From Streptomyces cyaneus (GTDB lineage: Bacteria; Actinomycetota; Actinomycetes; Streptomycetales; Streptomycetaceae): DNA of 64,000 nt. The position numbers and the translations under genes were made by a program. This document shows, one piece after another, positions 27,101 through 34,687 of the stretch (position 1 is the first letter of the stretch; every line of letters begins with the position of its first letter). The stretch covers positions 682,001-746,000 of the forward strand of contig NZ_RQJW01000003.1 in assembly GCF_004028635.1 (NCBI RefSeq). Direction: 5' to 3'. The notes under the pieces are model-generated. The model was not told the origin of the DNA, ran no database searches, and worked only from the letters and a program-made list of their open reading frames with translations.

Positions 27101-28261
27101 GGCGGCGACTCGGGCACGGCGGAACGTGGCGGTAGCCACGCGCAGGTCGGCGCGGCCTCGCCCGTGGACGGGTACGACACTCACGCGAACCTGGCGGAGC
27201 ACTCCCCGCTACTGGCCCGCCTGATGCATCACATCGCCGCCGTGACCGGCCACCCGTCGACCCGTATCACCCCCACCGCCGCGCTCTCCGACCTCGGCCT
27301 GGACTCCCTCATGGCGGTCCGTGTCCGTACGGCCGTCGAGCGTGAGTTCGGCGTCGAACTGCCCCTGCGAGACCTGCTCGGTGCCGTCACCGTCGCCGAG
27401 GCGGCTGTCCGTGTCGAGCAGGCCCTCCCCCAGTCGGCCGGTGGCGTGTCCCCTCGTCCCTTGCGCGCCACCGGCTCCCGGCCCCCGCTGTTCCTCGTGC
27501 ACGCGGCCGGCGGTCCGACCACCGTGTATCAGGCGCTCACCGAAGGGCTGGGCGCCGAGCAGCCGGTGTTCGGGCTCGACCGGATCGACGAGGCCCGCAC
27601 GGTGGCGGACAAGGCGCGCCGCTACGCCGAGGCGATCAGTGCCGCACACCCCGACGGGCCCGTGCTGCTGGGCGGTTGGTCCTTCGGCGGCTTCGTCGCC
27701 CAGGAGACCGCACGGCAGCTGGCCGCCGCCGGACGGGACGTGCCGCTGGTGGTGCTCATCGACTCGGTACGGCCCCTTCCCCGGCCTGAGTTGACGCCGG
27801 CCGACCGGCTCCGGGCCCACTTCGAGGGGTTCGCGGGGCACGTCGCCGAAACCTACGGTGTGCGGCTGGAGTTGCCGTACGACGACCTGGTGGCGATGGA
27901 CGACGACAGGGACCGTGTCGACGCCGTGCTCCGGGCCGTGCGGGAGGCCGTCGACGTGCCGCGCGCCGCGTTGGAGCACCAGCGCGCCTCCTACCTCGAC
28001 CTGAGGATCGGCGAGGCGCACCGGCCGGGACGGTACGACGGCCGAGTACTGCTCTACCGCGCCACCGAGCCGGCGCCGCACACGGTGCGCGACCCGGCGT
28101 ACGAGCGCGACGACGAGGCGCTGGGCTGGGACGAGGTGTGCCCGGGTCTGGAGGTCGTACGGGTGACCGGACACCATCTGGCGCTGCTCGACCCGCCGTA
28201 CGTCGACGAGATCGCCGCCCATCTGAACCGGGCGCTCGCCGAGCGCACCCTCTCCCCCTGA
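24167..28261 (+). CDS. Pks13-like condensing synthase (ACP-KS-AT-ACP-TE)
   Basis: 1364 residues. Domains in order: N-terminal ACP (about 5-80, phosphopantetheine Ser41 in LGMSSRD); ketosynthase (about 97-512, catalytic Cys261 in DTACSSS, His396 in EAHGTGT, His436 in GNLGH); acyltransferase (about 617-910, Ser707 in GHSMGE); C-terminal ACP (Ser1047 in LGLDSL); thioesterase (about 1105-1355, Ser1172 in GGWSFGG and His1336/1337 near the end). There is no KR, DH or ER. This is the order of mycobacterial Pks13 (about 1733 residues), which condenses an acyl chain from FadD32 with a carboxyacyl chain into an alpha-alkyl beta-keto acid. The AT specificity motif reads GAGH (805-808) rather than HAFH or YASH, suggesting an unusual extender. 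Coupled to the FAAL gene by ATGA. Confidence 0.9.
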   Translation: MRRVDAAALRRLIAERVASWHGTAPEDVPMDQQLADLGMSSRDAVALAGELSRATGCELPPTLLWEAPTGEALVARLCGTAPGPAPLVMAPGSPAEPVAVIGVGCRLPGGVHGPGDYWRLLCEGVDAIRRVPEDRWRDFTAFPPADAHPYGGYLDDIAGFDADFFRITPREAAVMDPQQRILLEVVHEALDHAAVPAASLAGTATGVFVGVSAPEYGQLTGADPAAVDPWAPAGAALSVTAGRLAYVLDTRGPCLAVDTACSSSLVAVHHACVSLRAGESDTAIAAGVNLLLSPAVTVAFRRAGALAPDGRCKPFSAAADGIGRGEGCAAVVLKRLSHAERDGDRVLAVIRTTAVNSDGRSNGLMAPNPAAQRALLETAYARAGLNPAHVDHVEAHGTGTPLGDPIEAGALGAVLAPGRDPDQPLLLGSVKGNLGHLESAAGVAGLVKTVLALHHDLIPPSLHSADGSALRDDRLRVVNEPEPWPRYGGTATAGVSGFGFGGTNAHVVLEEWRPVSPPSPSADEPAARLHLFSGADIERVRDTAGRLAAWLRTPEGSVAHPADVARTLAGRTGRGPVRAAVVARDRDELAIALDELAAGRPDGRIATGDRDLVGPGTVWVFSGYGTQWPGMARRLLAEEPAFAAAVEKLDPQLAGECGGVSLYDHLASGTGLDRLETAQPLLFGLQLALAELWRSYGVEPTAVIGHSMGEVAASVCAGALDVTDGARVIAVRARLLSGLRGGAMAVVDLDDSELDHLERDFPGVHVAVHSSPRQKVVAGAEAAVERLVSRLQQEGRGVRAMRVVGAGHSPQVDALLPELTDALAGVRGRRARVPVYSTVLDDPRGESAFDADHWAANLRRPVHLDRAVAAAAADGHTAFVEISPHPVLTGALTATVPGALALATLRRDADGSAAFAGQLGALYAAGQRLPLPPGRVIDLPGPRWRHVRHWWTDGRAGAVSGPVVSRPAGEPASVERHTGGDSGTAERGGSHAQVGAASPVDGYDTHANLAEHSPLLARLMHHIAAVTGHPSTRITPTAALSDLGLDSLMAVRVRTAVEREFGVELPLRDLLGAVTVAEAAVRVEQALPQSAGGVSPRPLRATGSRPPLFLVHAAGGPTTVYQALTEGLGAEQPVFGLDRIDEARTVADKARRYAEAISAAHPDGPVLLGGWSFGGFVAQETARQLAAAGRDVPLVVLIDSVRPLPRPELTPADRLRAHFEGFAGHVAETYGVRLELPYDDLVAMDDDRDRVDAVLRAVREAVDVPRAALEHQRASYLDLRIGEAHRPGRYDGRVLLYRATEPAPHTVRDPAYERDDEALGWDEVCPGLEVVRVTGHHLALLDPPYVDEIAAHLNRALAERTLSP

Positions 28262-28282
28262 ATTGGAATCCGAGGAGCCGCC

Positions 28283-29227
28283 ATGCCCGACCGCACCATC
28301 GGAGTGTCCCGGCGCACTGTCGCCAAGGCGGCGACCGCCGCCGGTCTGGCCGCTGTGTTCGGCACCACGACCGGCACCGGTCGCGCCCGGGCTGCGACCC
28401 GGCTGGGACCCCGCACCTTCGAGCTGTCCGTGTCCTCCGCCGCCCTGGGCCGCAACGCACCGGTGCGGCTGATCCTGCCGTCGGGCTTCGACACGGAGCC
28501 GGCGCGGACCTATCCGGTCCTGTATCTGCTGCACGGCGCCCACGACGACCACACGTCCTGGACCCGGGAGACGGACATCGAGGCCTTCACCGAGGGCCGC
28601 GACCTGATCGTGGCGATGCCCGACGCCGGCCCGACGGGCATTCCCAGCGTCTGGCGTGACGGCTCCGACTACGAGACCTTCCAGGTGAAGGAGGTTCCCG
28701 CGCTGCTCGCCGGCGACTACCGGGCCTCCGGCGTGCGGGCCGTCGCCGGTGTCTCGACCGGAGGGTACGGGGCGATGGCGCACGCGGCCCGGCATCCGGG
28801 CGTGTTCGCCGCCGCGGCCTCCTACAGCGGTGTCCTGGACACCACCGCGCCCGGAGTGCCCCCCATCGTGGACGCGATCGTGGCCCGGGAGAAACTGCCG
28901 GCCGCCTCCCTGTGGGGGCATCCGATCCTGAACCTCCTGACCTGGCGGGACTTCAATCCCCGCACACGAGCCGAAGGGCTGCGCGGTACCGCCCTGTACG
29001 TCTCGCAGGGCAGTGGTCTGTTCGGGGGCGGCGGCGATCCGCTGCCCGAGGCGCTGGAGAGCGCGCTGTGGCCCTCGGCGCACAGCTTCACCGACGCGCT
29101 GGCCCGTCTCGGCATCCCGGTGGGCCGTCATTTCTACGCGGGAGGAGGACACAACTGGGCTTATTGGAAAAGAGAGTTCACCGCGTCGTGGCCGATGCTC
29201 GCCCGCGCCCTGGGCGTACCGGAGTGA
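28283..29227 (+). CDS. Secreted antigen 85-like esterase/acyltransferase (Tat-exported)
   Basis: 314 residues. The N-terminus carries a twin-arginine signal (SRRTVAK then a hydrophobic run to about 38), so it is exported folded. The alpha/beta hydrolase fold of the esterase D/antigen 85 family (PF00756 type) is clear: YPVLYLLHGAHDDHTSWTRE near 77-96, DLIVAMPDAGPTGIPS, the nucleophile elbow GVSTGG with Ser158, and AGGGHNWAYWKRE with His290. Antigen 85 proteins move mycolic acids onto trehalose and the cell wall. The gene is 21 bases after the Pks13-like gene with its own GAGG site, so the family and position both match the mycobacterial locus. Simple esterase activity is the alternative. Confidence 0.87.
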   Translation: MPDRTIGVSRRTVAKAATAAGLAAVFGTTTGTGRARAATRLGPRTFELSVSSAALGRNAPVRLILPSGFDTEPARTYPVLYLLHGAHDDHTSWTRETDIEAFTEGRDLIVAMPDAGPTGIPSVWRDGSDYETFQVKEVPALLAGDYRASGVRAVAGVSTGGYGAMAHAARHPGVFAAAASYSGVLDTTAPGVPPIVDAIVAREKLPAASLWGHPILNLLTWRDFNPRTRAEGLRGTALYVSQGSGLFGGGGDPLPEALESALWPSAHSFTDALARLGIPVGRHFYAGGGHNWAYWKREFTASWPMLARALGVPE

Positions 29228-29349
29228 TGTCGGTGCCGTGGGGGCACGGAACGGACCGGAGGGGGCATCCGTCCGACCAAGGACGCCCCACTCGCCCCAC
29301 GGGCAACACCGCGCGGGCGAGCAGATTCCGGGCGAAAGGAGTCTCCGCG

Positions 29350-30570
29350 ATGGCGTTCCCCACCCCGCACGACCTGACGAACGGTTCCGGGGCCACGCCG
29401 GTACCGGCTGAGCTGGCCGAGCTGCTGCGTGCCCAACTCGCCGCCGTCGCCGATGAGGTGGAGGCGGAGGTCCGCCGTCAGGTTCCCGAGTACGCGCAGC
29501 CGCCCGACGGCCCGTACGGCAGGAACCTGCGGGACGGGGTGGTGCAGGCGCTGACCCTGTTCGTGGACCACATCGCCGATCCGCGCGACGACGGGGAAGC
29601 GATCGCCGCGACGTACTACGCCCTGGGGCGTGGTGTGGCCCAGGAGGGCCGGAGCCTGGACGTGCTGCAGTGCGCACTGCGCGTGGGCGGGATGCACGCC
29701 TGGCGCTGCATGGGGCGCACAGCGGAGACCCTCGGGCTGGACTCGACGGTCGTGGCCGCGCTGGGCGAGCTGGCGTTCCAGACGGTGCACGAGGTCGCGG
29801 AGGCGGCCGCGGCCGGGTTCGCGGAGGGGCAGCTGCGCAGCTCGGACGAGCTGGAGCGGCGCCGCCGGCGACTGCTCGACCTGCTGCTGGGCGAGGGCCC
29901 GGTGGTCCCGGAAGCGGTGCAGAAGCTGGCGCACAGCGCACGGTGGACGGTGCCGCGGCAGGTCGCCGTCGTCGCGCTCGCGGCCGCCCCCGACCGGCGC
30001 GAGGAGAACCGGCCGCTGGCCTCGGCGGGGGCGCTGGTGGACATGGAGTCGCGGCCGCCCCGCATGCTGGTGCCCGATCCCGACGGCTCGGGGCGGTGGG
30101 CCGGCCGCAGTTTCGCGCTCGCCCTGCGGGGACGTCCGGCCGCGATCGGCCCGACGGTGCCGCTCACCGAGGCCGCGCAGTCGTTGCGCTGGGCCGCCCG
30201 CGCGCTGGGGCTGATGGGGCGCGGAGTCCTGCCCCGGCAGGACGTGGTGCGCTGCGCCGACCATCTGTCGACGCTGCTGCTGCACGCCGACGAACCGCTG
30301 CTCGGCCGGCTGCGGACCAGCGCCCTCACCCCGCTCGACGCGGTGTCGGCGGGGCAGCGCCCCCGGCTCGCCGAGACGCTGCTGGCCTGGCTGCTCAGCG
30401 GCAGCAACGTCCCGGACGTCGCCGCCCGGCTGCACATCCATCCGCAGACGGTCCGCTACCGGCTGCGCCAGCTGGAGAAGCTGTTCGGCGACGCCCTGCA
30501 CGATCCGGACACCCGCCTCGAACTGATCCTGGCGCTGCGCGCGGAATCCATGCACAACCGGCAGGACTGA
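29350..30570 (+). CDS. PucR/CdaR-type helix-turn-helix regulator within the lipid locus
   Basis: 406 residues. The N-terminal half is a helical sensor (about 15-190, with LFVDHIADPRDDGEAIAATY and GRSLDVLQCALRVGGMHAWR). The C-terminus is the PucR HTH: LAWLLSGSNVPDVAARLHIH, PQTVRYRLRQLEKLFG and HDPDTRLELILALRA. AAGGAG lies nine bases before the ATG. It is co-directional with the antigen 85-like esterase and the cutinase and probably controls the locus. It is similar in plan, but not in detail, to the PucR-type gene at 15875-17056. Confidence 0.8.
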   Translation: MAFPTPHDLTNGSGATPVPAELAELLRAQLAAVADEVEAEVRRQVPEYAQPPDGPYGRNLRDGVVQALTLFVDHIADPRDDGEAIAATYYALGRGVAQEGRSLDVLQCALRVGGMHAWRCMGRTAETLGLDSTVVAALGELAFQTVHEVAEAAAAGFAEGQLRSSDELERRRRRLLDLLLGEGPVVPEAVQKLAHSARWTVPRQVAVVALAAAPDRREENRPLASAGALVDMESRPPRMLVPDPDGSGRWAGRSFALALRGRPAAIGPTVPLTEAAQSLRWAARALGLMGRGVLPRQDVVRCADHLSTLLLHADEPLLGRLRTSALTPLDAVSAGQRPRLAETLLAWLLSGSNVPDVAARLHIHPQTVRYRLRQLEKLFGDALHDPDTRLELILALRAESMHNRQD

Positions 30571-30706
30571 TTTCCCGTACTCATCCGGCGACAAAAAATC
30601 GCGGCACTTCCATAATCCCGTCCATAACACCTGGCCAAGTACAGCGAATACGTTCGGGCAGTCCTTTTTCGCAGGCGCATCCCGCGCCCCCATCGCGGAG
30701 GATCCC

Positions 30707-31348
30707 ATGCGTATCCGTTTGTTCTCGGCCGCGCTCTCGCTGCTCGGCGGAGCCGGAATCGTCACCCTCTCGACGCCCACGGCCTCGGCCGCGGCCTGCA
30801 CGGACATCGACGTCGTCGCGGCCCGCGGCACGTTCGAACCGGGCACGCTCGGCTTCATCGTCGGCGACCCCGTGTATTCCGCCCTGCAGAAGAAAATCAC
30901 CGGAAAATCCCTCTCCAGCTACAAGGTGAACTACCCCGCGGATCTTTCCCTGACGTCGGCCGCACAGGGCAACGCGGATCTGGTGAATCATGTCAATCAG
31001 CAGGCCGCCGCCTGTCCGAACCAGCGTTTCGTCCTCGTCGGCTATTCGCAGGGTGCGAACGTCGTCGACAACTCCATCGGTATCAGCAGCGAGGGCGCGG
31101 TGGTCGGCTCCCCCATCGTGGCGGCCCTGCCGACCGCGGTCGAACCGAAGGTCGCCGCGGTGCTGCTGTTCGGCAACCCCATCCGGGCCCTCGGCAAGAG
31201 CGTCACCGGTACCTACCAGAGCCGCACGATCGACTTCTGCGCCAAGGGCGACCCCATCTGTGAGAACGGCGGGACCGACGTGGGGGCCCACCTCGGCTAC
31301 ACGGCCGACGCGGACGCGGCGGCCACGTTCGCCGCGGGCAAGGTCTGA
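30707..31348 (+). CDS. Secreted cutinase family serine esterase
   Basis: 213 residues with a Sec signal peptide cleaved near residue 29. The cutinase fold is supported by VAARGTFEPG, the nucleophile motif GYSQGAN with Ser114, CAKGDPICENGG with Asp182, and AHLGY with His195. Four cysteines (31, 103, 178, 185) fit the two family disulfides. GCGGAGG precedes the ATG. Cutinases hydrolyse esters of long hydroxy-fatty acids. The mycobacterial relative Rv3802c, beside fadD32, acts as an envelope phospholipase/thioesterase, so its presence here extends the resemblance to that locus. It probably has its own promoter in the 136-base gap upstream. Confidence 0.88.
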   Translation: MRIRLFSAALSLLGGAGIVTLSTPTASAAACTDIDVVAARGTFEPGTLGFIVGDPVYSALQKKITGKSLSSYKVNYPADLSLTSAAQGNADLVNHVNQQAAACPNQRFVLVGYSQGANVVDNSIGISSEGAVVGSPIVAALPTAVEPKVAAVLLFGNPIRALGKSVTGTYQSRTIDFCAKGDPICENGGTDVGAHLGYTADADAAATFAAGKV

Positions 31349-31370
31349 GCCGTAGGCCATCGCCCGTGCC

Positions 31371-31401
31371 AAGGGCCCGGGAGGATTCCTCCCGGGCCCT
31401 T
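31371..31401. terminator. Bidirectional terminator between the convergent cutinase and lipase genes
   Basis: AAGGGCCCGGGAGGA and its exact reverse complement are separated by one base (15-bp arms). It lies midway between two convergent stop codons 64 bases apart and serves both. Confidence 0.85.
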
Positions 31402-31412
31402 TCCCTGTACGG

Positions 31413-33134
31413 CTACTGCGGGGTCCTGGCGAACCGTGCGAGGTTGGTGGAGACGGGTTCGGGCCGCCCGTTGTTCTGCACGGGCGCGGCGGTCAGCACA
31501 TCGAGGTGCTGGTAGCCGTCGGCGATCAGCGGGTGCAGGTCGGCCGGGACACGGCCCGTGAGAAGTCCGTCGCCCGCGAGGACCGTGAGGGTGGGGTTGG
31601 CGGTGAGCCCGTCCGGATGCACGACGAGCCTCTTCACCTGCGGCGAGGTCGCCAGCTGGAGGTCGGTGACCAGCTTGGTGGGGAAGTACTGCTCGGTGAA
31701 GTCCAGCGGCTGCTCCGCGAGACTGCGGGCCAGCTCCTGGATGTCGGTGACCTCCTTGCCGGCGGCGGTGAAGGGCGTGCCGTCGGCCGACCGGTACCCG
31801 GGGTCGTCGGGGTCGCCGACACGGTCGTAATTGCGCCATGTGTAGAGCGGCCCGTGCGGCCGGTCCGGGATCGCCTTGTAGTCGGTGCCGTACAGGCCGG
31901 GCTGCTGCGCGCTTCCGTTGGCGACGGGGAAGTTCTTGTCGGCGACCGGACCGCCGTCGAGGAATCCGACGCTGCTCTGCAAAAACGCCAGCGGTACGGA
32001 GTTGTCGTCGAGCAGCGCGCCGAGCACTGCGGCGTTGGTGAGCCGGAAGTCCTTCACGCCGGGTGAGCCGGTGAGGAAGGCGGCGGTGTCCTTGGAGAAG
32101 AGGAAGCGGTTGGTGGCCTCGATGTTTAGGTTGGAGGGCAGGTAGCGGGGCAGGTCGGCCTCGGCTGCGGGGGCGTTCAGGGCGCCGAGGCCTGCGATGG
32201 CGAGCAGTGTCATGGTCTCGGGGTTGAGCAGCACCGGCGCGGACAGCGAGCGCGGCAGCGCCCCGCTGTCGAGGCCGGCCTGCACGACGCCATGACCGAG
32301 CCCGACATCGGGGAGGTCGGTGTCGTCCGGGATGCTGCCGCTGAGGTCGGCCAGCGAGGTGGAGACGGTGGTGTCGAGAGCGAAGTGGCCGGCGCACTGG
32401 TTGTGTCCGGCGTCGGTCGCGGTGGCCGCGTTCCCGTCGAAGTCGGCGGTGGCGAAGTACCCGGTGATGACGCCGCCCAGCGAGTGACCGCCGCACAGCA
32501 CCTTCCGCTTCCGCAGCCCCTGGTCGGGCAGTTCGGCGGCGAGGAGGTCGTACTGGTCGCGGACGGTCTGTTCGATGCCGAGCCGCGCCATCCACCCCAG
32601 CTTCTCGTTGCCGGCGAAGCCGTCGAAGGTCCGGCCGTCGACCTGCTTGCCGCGGTAGTAGTAGTCGACGGCCGTGTGCTGGTCGCCGGAGGCGATGCCG
32701 GTGCGGTCCTCCAGGCAGTTGGAGCGCCGGTCCAGGGCCCAGAACTCGATGTGCAGGCCCTGCGCGGCGGCGGCCGCCACGGTGTTGCGGGCGACGCTGT
32801 CGAACGCCCCGGCCCCCTCCAGGATGCCCGGCTGGGCGACGAGGATCCGGTCCGCGTCGGCCGCGGCGTCCGGCCCGTCGGCAGCGCGGTAGCGCAGGTA
32901 CGACAGCCAGTCGCACGCGGCCGGACGAGGGCCGGCCGACTCCGGCAACGGCACCTTCACCCGCACCGCCGACTCGAGCACCCCGGCGACCGGAGACGTC
33001 GACGACACCGGAATCTCCGTCCGCGCACCGGCCGCCCGGGTTCCGGGGGCTGCCGCGGTGAGCGTCCCCACGGTCAACAGCACCGCCAGCGCGGCGCTGC
33101 GCCATGTCCTTCTGCTGCTGCGAATCATGTCCAT
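31413..33134 (-). CDS. Secreted alpha/beta hydrolase (lipase-like)
   Basis: 573 residues. The signal peptide (basic start, hydrophobic 14-35) predicts secretion. The nucleophile elbow is CGGHSLGGVITGYFAT with Ser218. The first half resembles secreted actinobacterial lipases (ILVAQPGILEGAGAFDSVAR near 97-116). The second half lies outside the usual hydrolase core and contains FTEQYFPTKLVTDLQLATSP and DGLLTGRVPADLHPLIADGY. No close named family comes to mind, and the substrate is unknown. It converges on the cutinase across a shared terminator and may act on the same lipid layer. Ribosome-binding site is weak; a second ATG is six bases later. Confidence 0.75.
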   Translation of the reverse strand: MDMIRSSRRTWRSAALAVLLTVGTLTAAAPGTRAAGARTEIPVSSTSPVAGVLESAVRVKVPLPESAGPRPAACDWLSYLRYRAADGPDAAADADRILVAQPGILEGAGAFDSVARNTVAAAAAQGLHIEFWALDRRSNCLEDRTGIASGDQHTAVDYYYRGKQVDGRTFDGFAGNEKLGWMARLGIEQTVRDQYDLLAAELPDQGLRKRKVLCGGHSLGGVITGYFATADFDGNAATATDAGHNQCAGHFALDTTVSTSLADLSGSIPDDTDLPDVGLGHGVVQAGLDSGALPRSLSAPVLLNPETMTLLAIAGLGALNAPAAEADLPRYLPSNLNIEATNRFLFSKDTAAFLTGSPGVKDFRLTNAAVLGALLDDNSVPLAFLQSSVGFLDGGPVADKNFPVANGSAQQPGLYGTDYKAIPDRPHGPLYTWRNYDRVGDPDDPGYRSADGTPFTAAGKEVTDIQELARSLAEQPLDFTEQYFPTKLVTDLQLATSPQVKRLVVHPDGLTANPTLTVLAGDGLLTGRVPADLHPLIADGYQHLDVLTAAPVQNNGRPEPVSTNLARFARTPQ

Positions 33135-33271
33135 GGCACGGACGCTAGGGACTCGGTCGAGCCGACCTCAGGGAGTGCTGACAGGAACACAGGTTTCCGG
33201 CGCCGCCTTGTCACCGCCGCACAGAGCGTGCCGACGAATGCGACATTCCGTGGATGCACACGACAGGCTCG

Positions 33272-33320
33272 CCGGTCCCGGTCCCAGTCCCGGTCCCGGT
33301 CCCGGTCCCAGTCCCGGTCT
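33272..33320. repeat. GGTCCC hexanucleotide tandem repeat
   Basis: About eight copies of a GGTCCC/AGTCCC unit lie in the gap upstream of the lipase start. Such short repeats can change length by replication slippage and may alter spacing in the lipase upstream region. No array-like spacers are present, so it is not a CRISPR. Confidence 0.8.
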
Positions 33321-33360
33321 CGACGGAGCCCATGGCGTGCACCAGGCCGCCGAACGGCCC

Positions 33361-34503
33361 TCAGCCTCGATTCTCTGTCGACGCCTCCGCGATCCTGCGC
33401 GTCGAGCACCTCAGCGCGAGGGCGGCGATGTCGTCGTCGAGCCTTCCGCCGCTGTGCTGGAGCAGATCCCGGTGCAGCTGGTCGAGCAGCTCGCGGGGCT
33501 GCTCCTGGCCCTGCCGTCGCATCCAGTCCGACAGCGGGAAGAACTGTCCTGCGTGATCCCGGGTCTCCGATACTCCGTCCGTGTAGAGCAGCAACTGGTC
33601 ACCCGGGACGAAGGCGACCATGTCGACCCAGTAGCGGTCACCGATGAGCGCCGCCAGGTTGAGGGGCGGGGAGGGGACGGCGGGCTCCAGGACCCGGACC
33701 TTCCCGCAATGCGCGATCAGCGGCGGGGGATGCCCGCAATTGAGAAGTCGTACGTGGCCGCCGCCGTACGGGATCTCGGCGAGGAGAACGGTGGCGAAGT
33801 GCTCGGGCTGGTCCGGGACGGGAAACGCCGCGCTGTGGCGCGTGACGGTGGTCTCCAGGCGGTGGATGATGCCCCGCAGGTCGGGTTCGTCGTACGCGGC
33901 CTCCCTGAAGCAGCCGATCACCGCCGAGGCCGCCCCCACCGCGGACAGACCCTTGCCTCGTACGTCCCCTATGAGCAGCCGGACCCCGTACGGTGTCCCG
34001 ATCGCCTCATAGAAGTCGCCGCCGATCCGAGCCTGTTCCTGGGCCGCCAGATACAGCGACTCGATGTCGATGTCCTCGATGCGGCGCGGCAGTGGGCGCA
34101 GCAGCACCTTCTGGGCCGCGTCGGCGACGAGCCGGACCTGGAAGAGTATCTCCTCTCGCTGATGTCGGACATGACTCGCGTATGCGGCCGCCAAGGTGAC
34201 CGCGACGATCGCGGCCGAGGTGTACTGCGTCCCCAGGTCGGTGTAGAAGAAACTGAGGACGATCATGATCAGCAGGCAGAACGCCCCCAGCAGGATCGTG
34301 GGGAGCACGGGCCACATCGCGGCGGCGAGGGCGGGTGCGGCAGGCAGAAGGCGGCTGACCGCGATCTCCCTGGGTGTGGAGAACGCCAGACCGGCGATGA
34401 GAACGGTCAGGACCACGGGTGACAGCCGGGCAGCTTCCCATCGGCCGCTGTAGGCGGCGCGACGGCGCCACAGCCGTGCAGACATGATCACAAAATGCAT
34501 CAT
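33361..34503 (-). CDS. Membrane PP2C-family serine/threonine phosphatase (RsbU/SpoIIE type)
   Basis: 380 residues. The N-terminal quarter has three or four hydrophobic helices (about 27-105). The PP2C/SpoIIE domain (about 150-365) has the metal-binding acidic motifs ARIGGDFYEA, LLIGDVRGKGLSAVGA, LYTDGVSETRD and DDDIAALAL. Such phosphatases dephosphorylate anti-anti-sigma proteins and thereby release a stress or developmental sigma factor. It is divergent from a second, multidomain phosphatase; the two promoters share about 180 bases. Both ATG 34503 and ATG 34485 lack a strong ribosome-binding site, so the start is uncertain. Confidence 0.85.
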   Translation of the reverse strand: MMHFVIMSARLWRRRAAYSGRWEAARLSPVVLTVLIAGLAFSTPREIAVSRLLPAAPALAAAMWPVLPTILLGAFCLLIMIVLSFFYTDLGTQYTSAAIVAVTLAAAYASHVRHQREEILFQVRLVADAAQKVLLRPLPRRIEDIDIESLYLAAQEQARIGGDFYEAIGTPYGVRLLIGDVRGKGLSAVGAASAVIGCFREAAYDEPDLRGIIHRLETTVTRHSAAFPVPDQPEHFATVLLAEIPYGGGHVRLLNCGHPPPLIAHCGKVRVLEPAVPSPPLNLAALIGDRYWVDMVAFVPGDQLLLYTDGVSETRDHAGQFFPLSDWMRRQGQEQPRELLDQLHRDLLQHSGGRLDDDIAALALRCSTRRIAEASTENRG

Positions 34504-34687
34504 ATCGGCCTAAGCGGACATCGAGCACGGAGGGATCATGCGCCGCACGCGAGAGTTTGCGGCGGACGGCCCGCGTCCGGAGGGACCGAGGCCGTACGGC
34601 GCACCGCCGTAAAGACGCCCGAGGCCGGCCGGGCGAGGATCGGGCCTGGGTCTGGCCGCTTGGGATCACCGGTGTTAGAAAGGTCGC

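Noticed and set aside
24167..28261. Reading the synthase as an ordinary modular PKS or a siderophore PKS
   Set aside because: It has an N-terminal and a C-terminal ACP, no reductive domains, a type I TE, and coupling to a FAAL rather than to a CoA ligase or NRPS genes; the neighbours are envelope-lipid families.
33272..33320. GGTCCC repeats as a possible CRISPR array
   Set aside because: The unit is only six bases and there are no spacers.
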